Source: Apis mellifera
Taxonomy: Eukaryota; Arthropoda; Insecta; Hymenoptera; Apidae
Assembly (NCBI RefSeq): GCF_003254395.2
Contig: NC_037647.1
Coordinates: 7,581,925 to 7,645,924, forward strand
Reading direction: 5' to 3'
DNA: 64,000 nucleotides
Shown: in pieces, positions 24,707 to 37,900 of the stretch
How the letters are laid out: every line of letters starts with the position of its first letter
Position numbering within the stretch: the stretch's first letter is position 1
Program-made: the position numbers and the translations under genes
Notes under the pieces: generated by a model
What the model was told of the DNA's origin: nothing
The model's input: only the letters and a program-made list of their open reading frames with translations
Databases searched by the model: none

Positions 24707-27700
24707 CCTCGCGAACTCAGCGCGCTAGACGACTCGGGCTCGGGGTCTAGAGAAAAAACCGCTTCGTCTATCCTCTTCTTTTTCCCTCTTTCAACCCCCG
24801 CCGTCGTTCGGCCGCCGTTCACCAGCCTCTTTCCTTCCTCATCCTTCTCCCTTCCTCCTCTTCCTCCCTCCTCCTCCTCTCCTTCCCTTAAACTTCGTCC
24901 TTCCTCTCGCTCTCTTCTTCTTTCTCGCCGTCCCTCCTTCTCCCCTGTCTTCCTCCCTCGCCCTCTTTTCCCTCTTTCACCCTGCTTCTGGGTAATTTTT
25001 CATCGTTGCAGCGGACGACAGAAGCGCCGCGACGGCGGAGGCGGCGCTTCCGCATACAGCTGCACCGCCACTCACACGCGCGCCCCGCACCCTGTGCACC
25101 TACACAGGGTGGTGGACGCGCGCGCCCCCGCCCCTCGCCCTCCCTCCTCCACCCGCCGGCGGAACCACCGGCTCGCATGTGCAACACGCGCACACGGACG
25201 AGGAGACCTCGTAGACCACGCGAGGCTGCCGCGCACACCGATGCACACACCCGCACTCGCGTGCGCGGAGGGTGTACGGTGCACACGGTTGTTGGATATC
25301 GTCGAGGGATCAGGAAATTTTTGGCTCGCCAGAAGAAATATACGATAGCTCGCTTTCATGGGCTTTCTTTGGGGTGGTTGATCGCCGCGCGGCGCAGGAA
25401 GTTCTAGGCCACCGAGCTGCCAATGTTTTCGCCCAAATGTGTCGGAATGTTGGTAAAGAGTACGATCAACTTTGAAATCTTTTTCGAAAGAAAGAAACTT
25501 TCGCCACAAGATTTCCAACTTCCCCTACTTTTCACTTTTTCTCCAATCTCTCGCAACACACTCTCTTTACGAAAGCTTGCGTGTATCGATTCGAAAAAAA
25601 TTCGCGTGAAAGTGAATGCGATGAACGAGATCGCGTTATTCGTACGCGTCTTTCTCTCTTTTTTTCCTCCCCCCCCCTTTCTTTTCGTTCCTTCTTTTTC
25701 GTTTTCTCGCAGCTGAAAATCTTTGACGAGGTAAATGACGGGTACCGGGTTCACGTGCAGTTAAGCGTAATTATCGTTTATCTACCCCTGCGCGGTCGCG
25801 AGCCGCAAACGCGTCGCTAGATCGCAACTTCGGGTTCGATAAGGAATATTAATCCCCCTGCCGCCCGAGTATACCTGGATGGACGGTCATTTTTAAAACT
25901 TCCATGATTATTTGCACTTTGTACTCGGTTATTGATATTAGTTTAATGGAAATTAACTTTGCGTTTAACTTTCGGATTGTTCCTTTCCTTCGACCTTTCT
26001 CGTTTCCTCCTTCCCCCATTCCTTCCCCCGAGCTTCCCTCACGAAACACCGCTTCATGATCGAGGAACTTAAGAACACTCTCGGCAACTCGAGTTACTTT
26101 TTAATTCGCTTAATCCAAATATTTTTAAACAACTCTCGTCGTGAATGAATTCTATTAGCCGCGCTTCCTTCTTCGATGGCGGCCACTTAAACACGCCTTT
26201 ACAATTGATTACCCGATATCAAATGGTCTGGTCGTACAAGTTAAATAATTTTCAGCTTTCAACGAGAAATTTCATCGAAATATCGCGATACAAAGCGAGC
26301 GAAAGATACGCGAACGAAACGTACGATTAAATGTACAATTAAAATCTGCATAAATTGAGAAAAAAAAAAAAAAAAGAAAAAAGAAAAGAAAAGAAATTTC
26401 GCAAGCTTAAACAAGTAATCGTAGAATTGTAAACATCGCGAAAAAAAGTATTATTTCTCACGTTTCAACGAATAAATACGTATCCGCTTTGTCGTTTTTT
26501 TTAAATTGAAAATTTTTACTTCTAATCGTTGACCATCTAAATTGAAACAAATTTAAAACGCGTATTCGTCGAAGTGACGGTCCCTTCCCTTTCGCCGTTG
26601 CTCGCGTTCCCCGCGAGTCTGGACGCGCTGACACGGTTTCGCCGTCATAAACATCGCGAAAGTGAAGACGCTTGCGAAAGTTCGGGGCGTTTACCGTCGT
26701 CAATGAGGTGTGCTGTACGCGCACACGTTCGACCCTAACCACGTGGACCAATACAGTCAGACAGAGGGAGGCCGAGGAGGAAGGGAAATGGATAGATAGA
26801 TAGACAGAGAGAGAGAGAGAAAGAGAGGGAGGGAGGGTGGAAAGGGTGGCCGCGCGAGCGCGGGAGGAACGCGTTGGGGAGGACCTACGAAAAAAACTGT
26901 CCAAGGTGTACACAGGCGCAACGAGGGTGCAGTCGCACGCGTGTACGTGGCACGTATACGGTGCCTTCCGCTCGTACGTTGCCGTCCCCACCTACCATGC
27001 ATCCACACTTTCGCGTACGACCACCCTCGAAAAATCCGTTCAATCACACGCACACATGGGTGGCGCGCGGCGACGAACACACGCGCGGGGCGAAAACGGC
27101 ACGTACGGACGTGCACCAATACAATGGCGGACGTTCACGAAGATTCAGAAACGCGGATACACAAAGACAGGCAGGGTACGTAGGTAACCCTGCAAGCCCT
27201 CCCCATCCCACCGCGGCCACCCCGGTGGTCCTACCCCCGACCACCACCACCCCCGTAGCCCCATCCTTTCATGGTTGCGAACCTCTCTAGGGGAAAAAGT
27301 AGGAAAAGAGTGGGGAGGATCGATTTTTACTGGGGCAACCGCCCTCCTCCTCATGCACCCTCCTGCATCAACTACCCCTCCTCTCACATCCTGTACTTTC
27401 CTGAGCTAGCCATGCCATGCCCTGTCCCGGTCGTAATGCACCGTCTCCGCCCCGGCTAACACCCCTTCGCCACCCACATTTATCCCACACCATCACCACC
27501 ACCCCCTCGCACCACCAACACCTCCCTCCCCTCGTCCCCCTTCCCGTCCTCATCCTCCGGCTTCGCCCTCCGCGTTTTATCTCTTTTTATTCTGCGAAAA
27601 ATATTCAAAAGAGTTTTCGGATGATGGTGCATGACGATCTTTTAACCCGCCGCTTGCCTTCCGCTTCGCGACGCCACCCCCTTTCTTCGACGCCCCCCTC

Positions 27701-28500
27701 CCCCCCTCCCGATATCTTCGGGGGTACATCCCGAGAAAACGATTTAACCCCCTCCTCCCCCTCTCTCTCCCTTAAGTGGCATCGAACAGCACGTCTGCTC
27801 GAATTTCTTCGACATTCCATTTTCTTTTTTTTTTTTTCTTGTTCTTTTCTTTTTTTTTTTTTCTTTTTTCACTCTGTTATTCGGTGGTTTTCAGGTAGGG
27901 GAGGGAGGGAGAATCATCGACGAACGCGCGAGATTTCCGGAAAGATTATCGAATATATCGTTCTATCTCGTTTCTCTCTCCTCTCTCTTTCTCTCTCTCC
28001 AGTTTGTATTTTTTCCTTTCCTTGGTCCTCCTCCTCCTCCATCCCCGCTCCTTCCACCCAAAAACTTTTCCTCCGACCCTCTCCAACGTTTTGTTTTTTA
28101 ATTTCGTCGTAGGTGCGCGGTTTAATTTCGCGAGTTAACGAGGCCGATGCTTAATTCGTCGCGCGAGGGTTAAACGAATTTTAACGACGATCGTTGCCGA
28201 GTTGTCGGGACACGTTAAAGGATAAGTGGATTTCCTCCGCGGGTAGGGCGGTCGTAAACGCGCCACTATGACTTATACGCGCCTCCGCCGGCCTTCTTCT
28301 CCCAGACGTCTCCACGCCGTCACGAGATTTTATTTCGGATTGATTTCGCGTCGTTCCGGAACGCTCGGCTGGAAAATCTATCCCCCTGTTTTACGACATT
28401 CTCTTCGGCGTTTTTCCGCCGACTTTCCACTTTCTTTTTCCCCTCTGTTCCTCCCTTTTAATCCTCTTAAAATTCTAATAATGTTTTTGTCTCATCGAAC
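24707..28500. other. GC-rich non-coding region
   Basis: A pyrimidine-rich block (24770-24990) is followed by a CpG- and ACGC-rich block (25000-25290), an A-rich tract (26360-26397), a purine run (26797-26840) and another C/T-rich region (27180-28080). A good acceptor-like site (TTTTCTCGCAG, ending at 25710) has no matching downstream donor in a coding context. Confidence 0.55.
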
Positions 28501-30350
28501 AAAATCTGCGCAAATGTTCGAGCAACAATAATTTCTCGAACGGGCGAGTTCGATTTCCTTTCGTGAGAAAAATTCATCTAATTTAACGATCCTCCTTCGC
28601 CAGGGGACAAACGCATGAGAACGGGAGGCCAATTCGTATTCCGAGTTTCGCGAAGGTTGCCAAGGGGCGAGGTGAACGGGTTGCCGTATCCGAAGACGGG
28701 GCGAACTCGATTGTTGAGGTTGCGGATCGGTGTCAAGTAGGCACCCTATGCCATGTGCGGCGGCCCATTCAGTCGTTCGTTCATTCAGAAATATCCTGCC
28801 TCCTCTCTCTCCTTCCTCTCTCTCTCTCTCTCTCTCTCTCTCCTCGCCATTCAACAAGTAGATCATCGAGCCTATGCAGCACCCTCTACCGTCGGACCTA
28901 CGCAACTTCCAAGGGTTACGAGGAGCCGACTCGGGGAGGGGGGTTGTTATGCAATAAATCCGTGGCCTCCCGTGGGCCTCCTTCGAGGGACGGCGTCCTC
29001 CTTGCCCTCCTATTCACGCAGGAAAGGGGGAACAAGTCGATGACCCCTGGGGCCACGGCGTGGCAATTTTGACGATTCAATTACAACGAAGGGACAAGTG
29101 TGGTTCCACGTTATACACGGAGAGGAAAAAAAAAAAAAGAGAGGAGAGGACGTGGTTTTTCAGGGTTGGACTCCTTTGAGCGGATTTTCGTCGCGCCTCC
29201 CCCGACGAGGGAGGATCCTCCGCGTAATTGGGATCGGCGGAAGTGGATCGATGGTGGAGCGGCGTGCTTCGAAATTGGTACGATTATCCCCTGAACCTAG
29301 GGGTAAGAGACCGTGGCTTCTCTCCTTCTCTTTTTTTTATTAAAACGCGCGTCGTTCGTGATACTGAATTCTTAGCTAAGCTTCTCTCACCCAAAATTTC
29401 ACTACGTTCGTCTACGTATTTCTTTTTCTTCTTTTTCTTCTTCTTCCAAGTGTTTTTTTGGCCTTCCATTAAGGGTAAGGATAGGTTGGAATGAGACAAG
29501 TGGCAGGTTGACAGTCGGCAGTTTCGAGTAGTCGGTTCACGCGCTCGCGCGCGGACGGATTAGGGATGCGGATCATGCGTCCCGCCGCTTAATAACGCGA
29601 AAGCGGAGTGAGTGAACGCGGTTGAAAGGTTAACACCGTGTTAACGCGTCTACTTAGCCGGCCGTTCAAACGTCAGAAACGCGCTTTCTATTAGAGGTGG
29701 CGGCTATACTTAGGAGACCCGAGGCAGTACGGTTTAGTAAGCCGCGACGAGGACAAACGTGGAGCGCAAAGGAACGGAGCCAGGTTTCAGCTGTTTATTT
29801 CTAGTTGCGGATCAAGTCCCTTTCGCGCCGGCTTCCTTTCCTTTTTTTCAACCGTCCCTCTCCCTCCCTCAGACCCTTACCCTCCTCTCCCTCCTCCTCT
29901 CCCCTCCCCTAACCCGACTTTCATTCATCGTGAACACGGAAGGGAATATCGAAGCAAAGTTATCAATCGAGCGAGCACCGAGCGATTGGAGGCGGCGGAA
30001 TTACTCGTGGATGGAAGGAAGACGGAAGTATGGGGACGCGTTCCGCGCCGAAAGGGTTATTCTAGCATCAAATAAATTTTTTTCCCCACACGATGGACGA
30101 CGTTCGTGTTCGTTTCCCTGATCCCTCTCCCCCCTCTGGATGGAAGGAAGGAGGAGAGGATGGAAGAAGGAGGAGGAGGAGGAGGAGGGCGGCAGTGGCG
30201 GTCGGTATTTTTAGAATTCAGCATTAATTAAATAGCTTAGGAGAAAAGAATGAAGCCAGTGAGCCGAGACTGGCAACCATCCGGGCGATGTACGAACGAG
30301 CTGCCGCGATTTCGCGCTAATCACTAATCAGAGCGGCTTGATCGGGATAC

Positions 30351-30397
<47 letters not shown>

Positions 30398-30526
30398 TGT
30401 ATAGCCGGACGTGCAGCCAATGGTGGTCGCGCCACCCCGGGGTGTTTCACCATCCCTTCCCCTCCCCACGTGTGTGTCTCGCTCCCACTCCCCGCCATCC
30501 CTTTTAGCACTGATGTCAGCCATGGC

Positions 30527-30527
30527 C

Positions 30528-30573
<46 letters not shown>
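30527..30573 (+). repeat. (CAA)n microsatellite
   Basis: Fifteen or so CAA units. One frame would read as a polyglutamine run, but the surrounding frame is translated (GA)n repeat and has no gene structure. Confidence 0.95.
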
Positions 30574-30805
30574 CACGGTCGGCATGATTATAATAAGTGA
30601 TCGCTTGGATACTCGATGTGTGCCAAACTGGAAAGCTTTCTGCCAGGTGGAATAATGGGCTGCCGCACAGCCGACCGACGTCATTGTCACTCATCACGGT
30701 CTGATCACTGTCACTGTCTACTCGACAAAGCCCTTTTGTCCGCCGTCCGATGTAACCGGCTCTCCTGAACCTAACCAGAACCCTGCATTCCCCAATAACG
30801 ACCGG

Positions 30806-30834
30806 CGGACGGATGGACGGACGGACGGACGGAC
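30806..30834 (+). repeat. (GGAC)n microsatellite
   Basis: Tandem GGAC units with one GGAT variant. Confidence 0.9.
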
Positions 30835-31967
30835 TTTTTTATAGAAACGCTCGAGCCGGAGCCGCCGAGGATTATGGTAATTCCTGCGCCGCGGCTGCGA
30901 CTCGATACACCCCCGACGCGTTCCTTCCACCAACCGTATCACTTTCTCGTACACCCTTCTCCTTGGCTGAAGAGAGAAGTCTTTATCTCGTCACAAACGG
31001 CTGAATATATATATATATATATATCTTTTTTTTCGCGTCTTTCTATGTATAGATGGTCCTGGATGATTAGTGGAGAGAAGTGCGACGGATGCGTCGTATG
31101 CATATCTTTTCCTTTTCTCTCCGTCTCTGTTATTCTTTTTAAGAGGATCATGCGATGGTAAAGGAGTTTGGACATTTAGTTTTAACCTTATCCGAGAGCG
31201 GGGAAGAAGACGAAGTTATTCGCAAAGCGAAAAATAAGAGATAAATCGCGAACAAGTGGTAGAGGTAAATCTTGCGCGAGACAGATCTCCGGATCTCCGC
31301 GCGCCACTACACTACGCCCGTACACATGGTTGCATCTCTACGGGTGCGATACCAAGTTCCCGTTTCGCTCTATAAGCGGCGCTAGTTCACTGATCTCGAT
31401 GAACAAGAAGAACACGCAGGTAGATAAGATCGGTCTTATTTTTGGACCGAAAGTAAAATAGCAATCGAAAAACTCGACTCGTCTCGTCCCACGTTCTTCT
31501 CCGTTCATTCTTCTTTAAATTTTAAACTCTTTGAACGAGCTTGTTGTTTTCTTCGAGCAAAGAAGAAAAACGAAGAAAGAAGGTATAGAAGAAGCGCGAT
31601 AAAAAAAAGAAGACGATCACGGGAGAGAGAGAGAGAGAGAGAAAGAGAGGAGAGAAGAAACTTGACTCGTTTCTTGATAATTTCAAGTGTCACGAGGATT
31701 ATGCGAGGGGAGAAATCTAGCAAAACGGTGAGAAAGCGTAACACGCAGCGGCGACCTCTAATCAAGAAGTATCACCCCGCGTAAATCATCTCGTTCCTGC
31801 TGATCGTAGAGAGAGAGAGGAGGAAGAGAGGAGAAGAGTTGTCCAAGTTACCGACTGCGCGCGCGGCACGCCCGAAGAAAGGCAAACCGCGAAGCATGGA
31901 TGCACAAGTGGTCGAAAGGGGTGCGAGAAAGGAGCCGGTCTTTGGACAAGGACGAAACCAGAAGGAG

Positions 31968-31999
<32 letters not shown>

Positions 32000-32300
32000 G
32001 GAGGAGGAGGATTGGTCGGGTCGGTTACCTGGCCCGTCAGAGTGACGGAGATGCGAGAGGAAGGAAGAGGAATCGCGGGAAAAGGCGGGGGTGGGAGGGA
32101 CGATTGTGGCACTTTGCGAATGCATAGGAAACTCGGTGGCAGACACCGAAGGAACGCAACGGGATCGCAAGAGAGGGAAGAAGTCTAGGCCACCGGTGGT
32201 GGTGAAAGCACCCTCCGTCCTCGTCCTCCTTCCACCTCCTTGCTTTCTCCGTCTATTTCTCATCCTTCCTTCTCCCTCGGCGGCTCTCCTCCTCCTTCGG

Positions 32301-32302
<2 letters not shown>

Positions 32303-32343
<41 letters not shown>
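32303..32343 (+). repeat. (CT)n microsatellite
   Basis: About 40 uninterrupted bases of alternating C and T. Confidence 0.95.
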
Positions 32344-32346
<3 letters not shown>

Positions 32347-32746
32347 CCCACCGCCGGTAACGGCTTCCCTCCCCCTCCTCCGCCTCTCTGATTCATTCAG
32401 CACAGTTGCCTCTCTGTACGAGACTCCTTTGCGGAGGTGGAAGCAAAACAACTCGAGTGGCCCTGAACTCCATAATGGCAGCGGTCCATTTTTTTCTCCT
32501 ATCGCACACTTTTCCGCGCATTGTTCCGCGCCAAGGCAAAGGGAGAGAGAGAGAACGGGACGGCCAGATGCACGCCGGTCCCCCGCGAAACAGAGATCGA
32601 GAAGGGTGAAAATAGGGAGAGGAAAGGAAGAGGAGAGTAAACGAGGGAGGGTGGTGTTCTCCGACTGTGTTCTCCCGCCCTTTCCCTCCTCTCCCTCTTA
32701 TCCCCCAGTAATGGTCCTCGTGGTCGTGGTCGTGGTCTGGTACCAA

Positions 32747-32779
<33 letters not shown>

Positions 32780-32794
32780 ACGTCGTCGTCGTCT
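32747..32794 (+). repeat. (GTC)n microsatellite
   Basis: About 15 GTC triplets with one interruption. It gives Ser, Val or Arg runs in the plus frames and Asp, Asn or Thr-type runs in minus frames, none in a gene context. Confidence 0.95.
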
Positions 32795-33000
32795 GTTCCT
32801 TCGTTCATCCTGCTGACCAACTTCGCTCGAGTAGTACCACTCCTCCACCGCCTCCTCCCCCCTCGATTCCTTCCTCCGTTGCGTCTCCTTTCGCCCCACC
32901 CTCCCTCTCGCCTCCCGCTGTCCGATCTCCTTCTCTGACCCTCTTAACCCTTTTCAACCCTTCCGCTCGGCTCGTCGACGATTCTTTTGAAGGGCTTATG

Positions 33001-36000
33001 AATAACTTCTGCCGCCGCGTTAAATGGAAAAACGAGCGGCATTGTTTACGGAGAAAGGGGTAATACCTTTCGGTCTCGAGGCTCTCGTTGATCGTCCCGC
33101 TTTTATCCATCACAACCCCCCCCCCCCTCCCCTCTCCCTCGTTCGTGCCCACCACGAACGAAACGGCCAACTCGTGGAACGTGGAAAAAAATGCGGGATG
33201 GAAAACGGTCGCCGCGAAGAGTTTTCAAAGATAAAAATCGCCTTTATCTCCCCCCACCCCCTCTTTCTTCCATCTTCCATCCATCGTGAAAACCGCCACA
33301 CCACGTGTCCCTCTCTCTCCCTCTTCCTCCCTCCTCGAACCTCTTTCGAACCTATCGATGTTTACTTTCTTACAAAAGCGGCCGGAAACGGAGCTTTTGT
33401 ACCTCCTACGCCACGTGGGGGAGGAGGGGGAGGTCGAATGCACTTTGTGCGTCGCTCGTGGAAAATCTCGGACGACTATCGCGTGCTCCTCTTCCTATTC
33501 CTCCCTCCCCTCCGCCGTTTGGCCTCGGTGTACGGGAGAAGAGGGCAAAAGCCAAGCGTTCCGCGTTTTTTTCAAAAGGCTCGTTCGTAGCATCGCCCCT
33601 ATAGGATTTTCTTAAAAGAAAAGATTCCTTTATGTTCGCGGATAGAGGGGAAAGGGAGGGAGAGAGAGAGAGAGAAAGGGGACAAGCGGCCACCAAAGCG
33701 TGGACGGAACTTTCGCTTTGCGTTATATTGTCTCTTTATCAACGTTGCCTGTATCGTCGTTCGGTTATTCAACGTCTCGAGCCACTCGGCTACGCGAAAT
33801 TGCCGGCAACAGTTCATCGTGGAACGGTTGTTGCGTTCTCCCTTGGAGTGTATATATATATATACACACACACCCCTTTCTTTACCGGAACTCGTTTGTT
33901 TTTTCTTTCTCTTTTTCTTTCTTTTTTCTTCTTCTTCTTTTTCTTTCCCCTCCCCTTTCCTCACATCTTTTGTCGCGTTCTAACTGCTCGGTTTTTTTCT
34001 TTTTTTTTTTAGGAGAGCTCGTCGTCGTCTTATGCGTCACGAGGGCGCATCTTGAAAGATGCTTCAGAGAGAGGGAATATCCTTTTCGAGAATTTCTCTG
34101 ACCGTCTTTGTCATCGAAAATAACTCGAAAGAGCTTTGGACATTGTTCTCTTCGGACGAAACACATTGTACGAGAAGAATCGTTGCGTTTTGTCGAAAGA
34201 GGTAGGAACGAAAGATAAAGAAAGAAAGGAAGGAAGGAAGGAAGAAAGTTTTCTTTGAAAAGAAGTTGGACGACCGATTAGAAGTCGACTTCCGGTGTCT
34301 TTAACGTCGTCGTTAACGAAAACTCGAGCAACACGCGACCACCGGTTCGGTTTCCCTCGTCGACATCGATGGAGGAACCGAAAAAAAAGAAAAGAAAAGA
34401 AATAAAATAAAATAAATAAAAGGCGGTCAAAAGCGACTTTTCATCGTGCGTCAAGTTCCTCTACCCCTGTCCTGTGGTGGCGCAGAGCCACGCAGAGCCA
34501 GGCCGACAAGTTTGCAAAATTCTGAAAAGTTTCGGCTTGCCGTCGCGTCTAATTTACATACGCGGCGCTCACCGTGCTTCCCCTCCCCTAACTTTAAACT
34601 AGTTGCGTCGACTTGCCGAAAAGTCGCGCATTTTTATATCGATCCGCGTCGCGCCGGCGGACCAGCCGAGCCCATCTCTCGCTCCTGCGAGAGATTCTCA
34701 GCGAGCGCGAGCAATTAAGGATGGCTGGAAATGCGGGTCACTTCGAACAATGCCTCGGAATGGGATTAAAATTGTTGGTTCTTCGTTGTATCCTCTAATT
34801 CTTTCGCGATTTAATGAATTCCTTCTCGCAATTTGGAGCAATGGTTTTGTAAGTATGATTCGGCTCCGTGGAAAATGACTTGGCGCGGAAACTTGGAAAT
34901 TAATCGATGACTCTTCTTTATTAAAATTTTTTCATCAAAATTTCAATCACTTTCAATCGTTCATTCTTCGATAATCTTATCCACACGACATTTTGAGAAC
35001 AATAGCTTGTAAATTTTCAATTTTCAAGATGCAGAAAGATCAGAATCTGGAAAATCAGATCATCACCTGTGGTGCAAGAAAAAAAACATTCTAAACATAA
35101 TTCATCGTCTTTTAAAAATGAATTCAATGGAATTTTAAGATCCACTTTTCTTTTCAAAACGTTCAAACGTTTCGATTAAAATTCCAACCCTTCAAAAATC
35201 GAAGAACCCGCCTAAAAGCGAATCATCAGCGTCACAATCAGAGCAACGATAGGATCAATTGGATTCTAATGACGATTCCGAGAATGGAAAACTTCAAAAA
35301 CTTTTGCCGGAGGAGGGGGATCGGCACGGTTGGAATCGAATTTGCCGTCCGCCGCGGCTATCTGTTAATCGGCCGACAACTTGATTTCCGTGTCGCGTAC
35401 CGTCGCGGCACGCACCGAGCGTCGCGTCTGCGTCGCCCCTCGTGAAATCAACAACGCGGCCGCGCTACGAAATTAACACCTCGAGCATCGCGCTTCCGCG
35501 TGGCGATCAACCCGTCCCCCAAATCATTTCTCCTCCTTCCGGATATACAAAATTCCCGTTATTCATCGTTCCAAAATACTTGGAAAAATCCTGAAAAGAT
35601 TCAAAGAGAAACCGCCGAGAGGCGAGAGGAGGAAGATTCGATGAACGAAACTTAGGAGGAAAAGGGAGGCGAATTTTCGAGGGGGGAGGAAAAACGCTCG
35701 ATCCACCCTCTCCTCCCTGTGGATTCGACGAAGGCTGACCACGCGTCCGTTTTCTCCATTTGCATACGCGACATTTCGCGGGGAAGGGAAGGGAGGGGAA
35801 GGGAAGGTTCCCGTGGAGAGGAGGGTTAAAACTTTAGCACAGTTAGTCACCGTCCACCAGAGAGGTTGATGACACCTTTCCTCTCCTTTCGTTCTTCTCC
35901 TTTCTTCGGCCCTCGTCTTCGCCCACCCGCTTTTCTCCCTCCTACTTTTCCTCCTCTCCTTCTCTCTCTTTCTCTCTCTCTCTCCCTCGAGTCGAAAGCG

Positions 36001-37900
36001 CGTATATAAGCACACGCGCGCGCGCGCGCGCCAAACGATTCGTAACAGGCCTCCTTTAAATTCGTTTCGGTGACTCGCGAACTTCCAACGAAGAAGAGAC
36101 GGCGCGAAGACGAGACGAAAATGAGAGGACGAGTGGAGGGGAGAAAGGAAAACGAGGAAGGAAAAAAAGGAAGAGAGAGAGAGAGATATTATTAGTAAAA
36201 GTTCGCAGGCGCACCCTTTTCCGGCTAATTGCGCCATGTTTTCACAATTAGGCCGAATTTCCGCGGCCGTCGCCGCGTTTTATTTTCGACCAGATACCAC
36301 CTAGCAGACAGGGGCCGTGGGGAAAGGGAAGGGGGATCGTTAAATTTAACTCGTCACGGGCCGGGGTTTTCTGGTATTTCTGCGTGCGACCGTGTTAATT
36401 GTTGACGCGAACTTCGTTCCGTTCGATTATTTGACTTGCCGGAGATGAAACGGGATCGAGTCCGGGCCTCGGAAAGGGAACACCGCGTCAACTGTTTTTA
36501 TCACGCCTCCGAAACGCGGTCTATTTTTCGGGAGGGAGCGTAACAACCGCGCGAGGAACCCGCGCCTCGATCCAACCAATCCTTAACCGATCGATAAATA
36601 CAACGATCTTATCCCAATAATTTAATCCGAATCGCGTCTTTTCCTCTTTTCTTTTTTTCTCTCTCCTCTGATTTTCGAGCAAGCGAGTCCCTGATGAGAA
36701 AAAAAAACTGATTCCTCTCCTCTCTCTCTCTCTCTCTGTACGGGTTCCGTTCCTGGGGGCAACAATGCCTCGTAAACACACCTCGACCAGGTCGAAATGG
36801 TTATGATCGAGCGGTGAATAGAGACGCACAGGAAACGCGAAAGCGGTTCCCGATCATCGGTGGCCGGCGATGCGTGTCATCGAGAACGATTATCTCTACT
36901 TTGCGCCGGGACACGGCCAAACGGCGAGCGTGCATTTCCTACATCGATAGGGAGACGTGGATCGAAGCGAAAAAAGAGAAAAAAAAACAGAGGAGGACAA
37001 AAAAGTAGAAGAACGCGGTGCAGAGTGGTGGTAACTACTCTGTATCCGATAATCTAAGAATCTGGATTAGATTATTATCCGTGGAAACTTGTATTTTTCT
37101 TTGAAATATTTTTTTCCCCCGATTCGTTCTTCTTTCAACTGTTCTTTCGTGAGATATGAATAAAGAAATTTTTAATTTCTGTATTATCCTCTAGAATTAT
37201 CAATTTCCCTTTCACGAAGATTTTGTCCTTTCCTTCCTTCCTTTTCATTCTTCGCATCCTCAACAACAATTTTGACAAGGTTGAACGGTTCACAGAAACT
37301 GCGTAAATTATTCTCAACGGTGATCCACGAGGATCGGCGCCGCTTCGCTTTCACCGTTCGCGGAACGGATACAACGGCAACGTGTATTTTATATACCTTA
37401 TCGGTCGTTCGATCGTTTACTTTTCACCACTGATGACAGCCGATCCATTGATCCTGACACCGGAAACGCGGTAGCAAAAATGGGCAAGATGGATTGGTCG
37501 AGTGACCGACCGGGCAAGGGAAACGTGAGCGACACGGTTCGAAACTTTCGCCGGCGGAGAGGTCTATTCGAGGTGCATCGAATAATTTATAGCGACGTTC
37601 TACCACCCGCGGTCGTTGCGACTCGCAGCCGTCCGACTTGGTGGCTCGCGACTCGACGCGACGGCGCGAAATTGCGCGCCGTTTCGTCCGCCATCGCCGT
37701 TAACCCTTTAATCGTCGAGAGATCGCGGCTCGGGCAAAGAGAGCTTCTCCTTCCTTTTTTTTTCCGCTTCGAGTGTGGTACTTGTTGCTCGAATATCCTT
37801 TCTACTCTCCTCTCGGTCGGAGAGGAATCTCTCTTTCGAGAGAGAGAGAAATAGAAAGAGAGAAGAAGCTGCTTGCTAGATCTTCGCGCACAGATAGAAT
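33001..37900. other. Non-coding CpG-rich region
   Basis: It includes a C homopolymer near 33116-33127, CT/GA-rich segments, a (CG)n run at 36013-36031 and long unique stretches (34440-35520, 36240-36520). A donor-like TTTTGTAAGTATG near 34850 has no acceptor or coding partner. The 224-codon minus frame at 35563-36237 has random composition. Confidence 0.55.
36013..36031. repeat. (CG)n dinucleotide run
   Basis: Nine or so alternating CG pairs, a Z-DNA-prone sequence unusual in a methylating genome. Confidence 0.9.

Larger units (their letters stand above)
28501..33000. other. Non-coding region dense in microsatellites
   Basis: It contains (CT)n at 28814-28843, a palindromic GTTAACAC element at 29629-29645, a homeobox-like ATTAATTAAA near 30226, (GA)n at about 30350-30398, (CAA)n, (GGAC)n, (GGA)n at 31963-32010, (CT)n at 32303-32343 and (GTC)n. 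Stretches of unique sequence between 29500-29760 and 30220-30340 look non-repetitive but show no coding frame. Confidence 0.55.

Noticed and set aside
30338..30655. Open frame with a polyglutamine run
   Set aside because: It is produced by adjacent (GA)n and (CAA)n microsatellites, with no gene structure.
35563..36237. 224-codon minus-strand open frame
   Set aside because: Composition follows CT/GA-rich DNA. There is no domain, no signal of codon bias and no paired splice sites.
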